Assembly (NCBI GenBank): GCA_018873245.2
Contig: JAEMBT020000002.1
Coordinates: 3,972,001-4,036,000 of the forward strand
Reading direction: 5' to 3'
DNA: 64,000 nt
DNA from: Archegozetes longisetosus
Lineage: Eukaryota > Arthropoda > Arachnida > Sarcoptiformes > Trhypochthoniidae
Of this stretch, positions 57,461-64,000 are shown piece by piece (position 1 is the first letter of the stretch; every line of letters starts with the position of its first letter). The translations under genes were made by a program, and so were the position numbers. Under the pieces are notes generated by a model that saw only the letters and a program-made list of their open reading frames with translations, was not told where the DNA came from and made no database searches.

Positions 57461-60298
57461 GTTTTCGATTCTGTTTCACGTCTTCTTAGGATCGTAAATC
57501 TTACTGGAATATATATATAATGGTTTATGTTGTCAATTGAAATTCATTGTCATAGCACTTGATGACCCAGTTATTTGGGAAAGTATTTTGAAAATAGTTC
57601 ATAAATTTTTAAATAGTCTGTCAAATAAGGCATTGATGAAAAAGCTTTCAATTGACATAAAACGCTAGAATTGACCATATCGGAGACTTACACCTAATAT
57701 TTTGTTTTAATATTGAGGGTTACCATAGCATTTGATAGTTGTTTTTTTAGGAATATTTCGAAATTTTTTCGATCATGTTTTTATCATAAATTTCGTCTGA
57801 TATCTGTCTTTCTATTGATTTTTTGATTACTTTAGAGACATGAACACCATATCTCTATTTCTATGTTGTCGTTATATGTACAGAATATTTAATGAAAATA
57901 TTGGTGGAGAGAATAGTCTTTTAATAGAGCATTAAAAATTTTAAGTAATTAGCTTTTAAGTTAAAAACTCAATCATTACAATAAGAAATCGGTTGCGTTT
58001 TTTGTCACTTACTCTTTTGGTAATTTAGTTAACAACATTCATTCAAGATTAATGAACGCTCACTATACTGTAGCATTCTTCACAGGTTCAAATTCAATGT
58101 TCAGGCTTAAGCTCTGAAACTTTTGAGGCTAAGGTTCAAAATTTGAATGAGACTGAGTTTTCTGAACCTCGGATCCTGCATAAACTTGCAAATAGCAATA
58201 TTTATCAATAAGATAAAAGTAAAAATTATTTTTATAGCAATTAAGTATTTTAACTGTAAAATTAATTCAAAATCTATATAATAGTTACATCTATAACAAT
58301 GATCCATGTCAACGATGGAGAATTATGCTTATTTGTTTCCATACCCCTGATCTGCGTCCAACGCCAACACGAGTCAATTATATCTATCAAAAGCTATAGT
58401 CTTATTTAAGGTTACAACTAAATAACAATTAATTTCACTCAATTTTCAATAACTAAATCTATTCACACAAAATAACTTGGATTGCAATTCAATTAATATA
58501 AAATTTTATTTAATAAATCTTATAAATTAAATACAAATTGGATTAATATCTCAGACTTTTGTTAACAATTGGTTTCTATCTGCAACTTACATCTCTAACT
58601 ACTAAAAAACAGACTTTCCTTTGTTCCGACATTTTGACCCAAAGTTTAGAACTACTTCAAGTATTTTAGTAATGTGTGAGTACTCTCTGTTGATCATTAA
58701 GATCGCATTGATAACTTTTTCTTTGAATTCAAATATAATAAAATATTTAGTTCCTATTTTTACTCTGAATACATCAATAATTTAGCTAATTAAGTTGTTT
58801 TCCATTTAATAATGTGACTTTGTGGCTAAACAAATTCTACCAATGATGCCATTGACTAATTATTAAAAGTTTATACAGTACAGACTCAATATATTATGTT
58901 CTATAATAATTATGATCATTTGTATTAGTCACATTTTAAGAACATATTACTATTTTAAAATGATATTTCGCCTCTTAGCTCTTCTATTCAACTCCGTATG
59001 GCAATTGATATGTTTTATTGGTTTTAAAAATTAAATCTCTACAATTGCCCCAACCATATTTGATAGTGATCGTAATACAATAAAACGAATCCTTTACCTG
59101 AAGGTATTTTAATTTGTGCTAATTCTTTATCTCAAACTAGTAAGTTACGAGTAACGAGGTTTCAGTGTATGAATATTTAGTCAACAAACACTATTAACGT
59201 GTTTGACTAGTCTTCCCCTAATAAGCACTTTTCATAAATGAATACGACGCGCAACTACTATATCAATTCTTTCCATGAGAAATTTGTGGCTTATTCTAAC
59301 AGTATTCGCATATTTAGATTTCATTCATTTGATTGTCCAGTAAAAGTTAGTGAACAGCCTCTAAAAGTTATTGCATCTTCGGTTTCATTCACTTGGTTGA
59401 GGACATCATTTATATACAGAATTTTTTTAATAAATAGGTCATATATATGTTTGCTTGGAAATTAATCCGCCTAAGCGCTAATTCAATGAAAATTTTAATG
59501 AATCATACACTCTAAAAATTTGTTATGCTTATAGCACTTTAAAATGTCGCATATTTGAACATGTTGAGGAATTAAAGTACTATAACTAAAGTATGATAAA
59601 GTGGTTCTAGCCCTAGGACTACTATATTTTATATGTTAACTCCATTCGAGTCTCCGGTCATATTGACACCCAATACATAATCCTAGGTCCGGCCACTAGG
59701 GACCTAGGCTTAACTTTCTCCCCTTAGTCCTTGGGTCCCAAATGTGATATCACTCTATTTAGGTTTGCGAGAGGTTTCCAACGACACCTTACTTTAGATT
59801 CTATGTCAATTGGTTCAGTTTTTATTGCAAGGTTTAATCACACTCAAGTCTGGCCGAAAATCATTGCTATAGAAAAATATAATAGCATTTTTAATAGGAT
59901 AGAAAAGATCACCAAATTAACGAAAAACCTAATGCTTTGAAAAGAAAATTCAGTTCGTTTTAGGCATATATTTAATAAATATAGGTTGGATCTCTTTGAT
60001 TTTAAATATTGGATTATATTTTTTGATTAATCATTGTTACAGGCTAGTTCTAACAATTGATTGGCGACTACTGTGAGTTACAAATGATGTTAGAGGGAAT
60101 TGAAGTAAAATACAATAACAAATCAAAAAGGTTCTTTAAATTAGATTAGAAGTTAGTTGCAAACATTTTTTCATGGAAGAGTTCTGTGATGATTATTTCT
60201 CTTACTATCAGATATTGAACGGTACGTAACTGAATTGAATCTGCCGTTCACTATGGATCCGAATGCTTCATCAACAATCATTAGTCACAATGGATACC
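57461..60298. other. Intergenic, no gene recognised
   Basis: AT-rich. Contains a 9-bp perfect hairpin CCTAGGTCC/GGACCTAGG at about 59682-59708 within a GC-richer patch (59600-59760). Open frames at 58107-58307, 59238-59465 and 59731-59940 lack domains. Confidence 0.4.
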
Positions 60299-60676
60299 AA
60301 TGAATGGTTGTATAACGAGTTCGAAACACTCGTTATCATATAGTTAATTTTTAGAGAGTGATATCTATAATTTCAATAGCTCATAACTCTTGAAGTGTTC
60401 AACTGACATGCTTAAGTTTTATATTTCTGGAAACTGTGTACAAAAACTTTTGAAATGATGTGCATATCATCATCTGTTCCAATAGGTCCACCGATGGACA
60501 TCGGTGATATGTACATCACTTTAAAGAACTTTGCATATAGTTTCCAGAAATATAAGTCTTAAGCATATCAGTTGAACACTTCAAGAATTATGCGCTTTTG
60601 AAATTTTGAATACCACTCTAAAAATCAATTGACTATATGATAACGTGTCTTGAACTCGTTATACAACTATTCATCG
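60299..60676. repeat. Palindrome with about 150-bp arms
   Basis: TGAATGGTTGTATAACGAGT at 60301 recurs inverted near 60650-60672, and AAGTTTTATATTTCTGGAAA-type sequence recurs inverted near 60540-60565. The centre is near 60485. Probably a MITE; ends and duplication unclear. Confidence 0.65.
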
Positions 60677-60735
60677 GTCGTTCGATTGTCACTCTGATGG
60701 CTATCGGTGAAACGTTCGCTACTCGTTCACTATTA

Positions 60736-60965
60736 CAGGATAATAGCCATATTCATGAAGTACATGTTGTCATGGATTAGTTTCAGAGGAACTTTACTCC
60801 TGATCAACTTCTACCTATTCCCTCAATATCTCTCGACTTTGACCGAATTGAACATGCTTGGGCTCACACTATTGTTAATGTGAGAGAAGGTCTGAGCTAT
60901 CAGCCAGATAACGGGTTATTACTAGCAAAAAATTTAGTAAATTATCTATCAAACTGGTTATATAA
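60736..60965 (+). pseudogene. Tc1/mariner-type transposase fragment
   Basis: The plus-strand frame reads QDNSHIHEVHVVMD, stop, then LLPIPSISLDFDRIEHAWAH. This is the second aspartate (QDN.. H) and third acidic motif (SLDFxxIExxWA) of IS630/Tc1/mariner DDE transposases. The frame ends in stops, with no N-terminal part found. It directly follows the 60299-60676 palindrome. Confidence 0.75.
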
Positions 60966-62665
60966 AGCTTTTTGGACCGATGGCGATGCCACCAAATATT
61001 AAGTTTGATTCCGTATAATTATTGATTACCAAATATTCAAATAGGAGTTTTTACCAGCAAAATATTATTGGTTTATGATTTTGTTGCCATTCATTAAGTT
61101 ACACGTTTTACGATAAATTAATATTTTGCAAAATCAAAGAACTTAAAATATATCTCTAACATCTAAACTGATTTTGGATAATAGTTACCGTAATCGCTAT
61201 CTTAAAATTTTGGTGTTAGGAAACTGTAAGAATAGCCGTGGTTTATGTATTAAATTACTCGCAAATATCCATTTAATGCAATCAAACTTAAATGAGCTAA
61301 GCAAACAATTCATACAATAGGAACAATGGAGAAAATACAAGTTCGTCAATTTATTATTACACCAATCATTGTAATGACTCAAAGCCTGAAACCCGCGAAA
61401 AACACCACTTTTCAACATCGGATCTAGAATTAAAATAACTTTATTTATTCAGAAAAATTAAGTCAGAGAAATATTCGATACTCTTCAAAACATATGTTAC
61501 CCTAATCAAATCAATATTAGTTCAATTATGTGGTATGTGTTTCAATAAATCATCTGAATTAAACAAACTTTAGTTCATTAGACTTCGGGTTCAAACAAAA
61601 GTGAAGTGACTTTTGAAAGTCTTGAAGCTTTTTGGTGTAGAAATATTTAACCTATTGATCATTATTCACTCAAACATCGAGTAAGACTAGTCTAGTTATC
61701 GTAAAAGCAATATAAAATACAAGTTAAAATAATACAGACAACAGCTATCATAACAATGAAAAAAGAAGAGCTCTTGTTATTGTGACAAAGTTCAAACTTT
61801 AATGCTTATATCATCGGTTTGTTGTCAACTCTTCAAATCTATGAAACAATCATTTAGTTATCAACTGAAGAATTACTTTTTTCTCATATAAAACTGATCT
61901 ACAAATGTTCTTGTGAATTGTTTGAGTAAAAGTTAGAACATTAAAATAAATTAACAATCAAAATACTAATAGCTTTCTATGGATTCCAATCATTAAATTA
62001 GCCTTATTTTAATGTGTAAACTGAACATTTAGTTAAGATATATAAATATTTTTGAGCAATCACATTAAATCTTGAAAACGCTGCTTGCTTATCAATAATT
62101 TTAGTTTGGACGAATAATTTTCAAGCCATTTAAATCATTGAACAACTTGACTGTTTAAAACTAGCTCTTTCCTAGCGTTAACTTGTAAGCGTTAGGCTGT
62201 GCACTAATAATATTCTAATTTAGAAATATAAAGAATTTATTTTAGGTCTTAAGCGGGAATTTTCTCTTCTGGCTCATCAATTGAAACTTTTCGGTCGTTT
62301 AATATTAAATAAATTACTTTTCTGTATTAAATTTATTATGTGACTTAATAGTAAAGCTTAGAAAAATATTGAAAATATCCGAGAATTAGCTACAATTTAC
62401 AGAACAAAATTATAATGTAAAAATTAGATTATCTCCATAATGATTGACGCTTCAGAGATATAGTTGAATAATCATAATTTCAGGAAGCTAATAAACTATG
62501 CCTATTGTGATATGTTTTTATTTACTCAGGTTTTCCATTCTCAATAATGAATCATTTTCTGCTCTACAATTATGAAGTTTCACCATTTCAACATTTTATA
62601 AATATTTTATTGCTCATAGTTTAAGATAAAAACTAACTGTTGGCTTAGTAGACAGTGTGTTAGCA
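60966..62665. other. Intergenic, 5' flank of the innexin gene
   Basis: AT-rich, no gene recognised. The last few hundred bases should contain the innexin promoter and 5' UTR; no clear motif. Confidence 0.35.
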
Positions 62666-63891
62666 ATGGGTCAAAAAAGTATCGATAAATTATTGGGTGG
62701 TTTATCGGGACTTATTAAAGTCAAATTTATAGTAACCGACAACTTTATTTTTCGACTTCACACTAAATTCACTGTTGCATTGCTTTTAGTATTCAGTATT
62801 TTAATCACTGCCCGACAGTACATTGGTGATCCTATTGATTGTATTGCACCTAAAAATGCTTTTCCTCAACAATTGTTGGACACTTTCTGTTGGATTCACG
62901 GCACTTTCAGTTTAGTTGACGACTGGCATAAGGAAGTAGGACAACAAGTACCTTATCCTGGAGTTTCCAAATCTATTAAAACATCTGAGAAAATATACCA
63001 TAAATATTATCAATGGGTGTGCTTTGTACTATTTTTGCAGGCAGTATTATTTTACGCGCCTCACTTTTATTGGAAAACTTGTGAAAAGTCGCGACTCAAG
63101 TCAATTCTACTCGATTTAGATCAACCCCTAATGGTTGAAGACAAAAGACGTGCAAACATCAAAATGTTGGTCAACTATTTGAAAGTGAATCTCCATAATC
63201 ATCAAGTGTTTGCACTAAAATATTATTTGGCTGAAATGTATCTTTTAGTTAACGTGTTGTTTCAGATGTTTTTAATGGATTTATTTTTAGGCGGAGAGTT
63301 TACGTCTTATGGATGGAAAGTATGAATTTTCATTATATATCAAATCAAATTTAAAAATTAGAATTTGTTTGTTTTCAATCAAAGGTAATGCAATTCACAG
63401 AATGGGATCCATCCGTGCGTTTTGATCCAATGATAAAAGTATTTCCACGGATGACTAAATGCAATTTTTACAATTATGGACCTTCTGGTGATGTGCAACT
63501 TTACGATGCGATATGTATTTTACCGATTAATATAATTAATGAGAAGATTTATATTATTTTGTGGTTTTGGTTGTATTTTTTGCAAATGTTCACTTGTTTA
63601 TTATTGATATACCGAATATTGATTTTGATCTTTCCTACTCTGAGATACTATTTGTTGAGATATAGGGCTAATCGTTGTAAACCCGAACACATCGAAACAG
63701 TTGTTTCGAAAAGTTCAATCGGTGATTGGTTTGTATTAAGTTTACTTCAAAAAAATATGGATCAAATCAATTTCAGTCACACGATTGCACTCTTTGCTAC
63801 ATCTCTTAAAGATGAAAATCAAGACATGAAACTTATATCAGATAAATTCAATATAATCGAAGACAATATCTTTTTGACATCTAATGTTTGA
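62666..63891 (+). CDS. Innexin gap-junction protein
   Basis: Invertebrate gap-junction subunit of the plasma membrane (family knowledge). Two exons, 62666-63319 and 63385-63891, phase 0, 386 aa, the usual innexin length. Signatures: YYQWV at 114-118 at the start of TM2, PIDC (Cys59) and Cys75 in extracellular loop 1, two cysteines in loop 2 (TKCNFYNYGPSGD, DAICILP), and NIINEKIYIILWFW leading into TM4. Four hydrophobic segments. The start is ATG 62666; the preceding codons lack an ATG. The exact orthologue cannot be assigned. Confidence 0.95.
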
Positions 63892-64000
63892 CGAACTAAT
63901 TAATATACAGTCGAGATCTTTTCAAAGTTGACAGTAAGAGACTATTAACTCAATGAAAAAGCTAATATACTGATGACATTTCAAAATGAATATCAGTGTA

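Overview
The window is AT-rich eukaryotic nuclear DNA with short GT-AG introns and chemosensory and ion-channel genes of arthropod type: DEG/ENaC channels, variant ionotropic receptors (IRs), a gustatory-like 7TM receptor and an innexin. Transposon remnants are dense. The compact introns and the DEG/ENaC and IR repertoire suggest a chelicerate, most likely a mite. The species cannot be read from the sequence.

Layout. (1) 1-13385 holds two conserved housekeeping genes, head to head with 507 bp between start codons: the BEACH-domain autophagy scaffold WDFY3/blue cheese (minus, 12 exons seen, 3' end outside the window) and the spliceosomal DEAD-box helicase DDX46/Prp5 (plus, 6 exons, complete). 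(2) 13386-17814 is non-coding, with a mariner-type deletion derivative. (3) 17815-23010 (minus) is the most unusual locus. Three DEG/ENaC units are joined head to tail in one reading direction, two of them inside a single uninterrupted open frame. DEG/ENaC channels are trimers, so this looks like a naturally concatenated trimer. The copy shown is broken by an in-frame stop, single-base shifts in A-runs and an hAT insertion with an intact 8-bp target duplication. (4) 23011-32020 is repeat-rich: a foldback element with 9-bp target duplication, an NYN-domain gene remnant, hAT elements, a 300-bp-arm palindrome, a receptor pseudogene fragment and one intact 492-aa hAT transposase. (5) 33089-34454 (minus) is a three-exon, 412-aa gustatory-receptor-like gene. 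(6) 35852-39479 holds a piggyBac-type MITE, a short hAT element and a plus-strand DEG/ENaC remnant. (7) 40689-44053 (minus) is a four-exon IR gene with an unusual repetitive C-terminal tail. (8) 44868-52303 is dominated by nested palindromic MITEs and a non-LTR retrotransposon fragment. (9) 54529-57460 (minus) is a decayed IR gene carrying a tRNA-derived SINE in an intron and ending in a MITE. (10) 60299-60965 holds a palindrome and a Tc1/mariner transposase remnant. (11) 62666-63891 (plus) is a complete two-exon innexin.

The housekeeping genes have clean frames over about 12 kb. The damaged genes are all members of sensory or channel families that turn over quickly, and most of their single-base breaks fall in A/T homopolymers. 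Assembly error therefore has to be excluded before calling every one a pseudogene.
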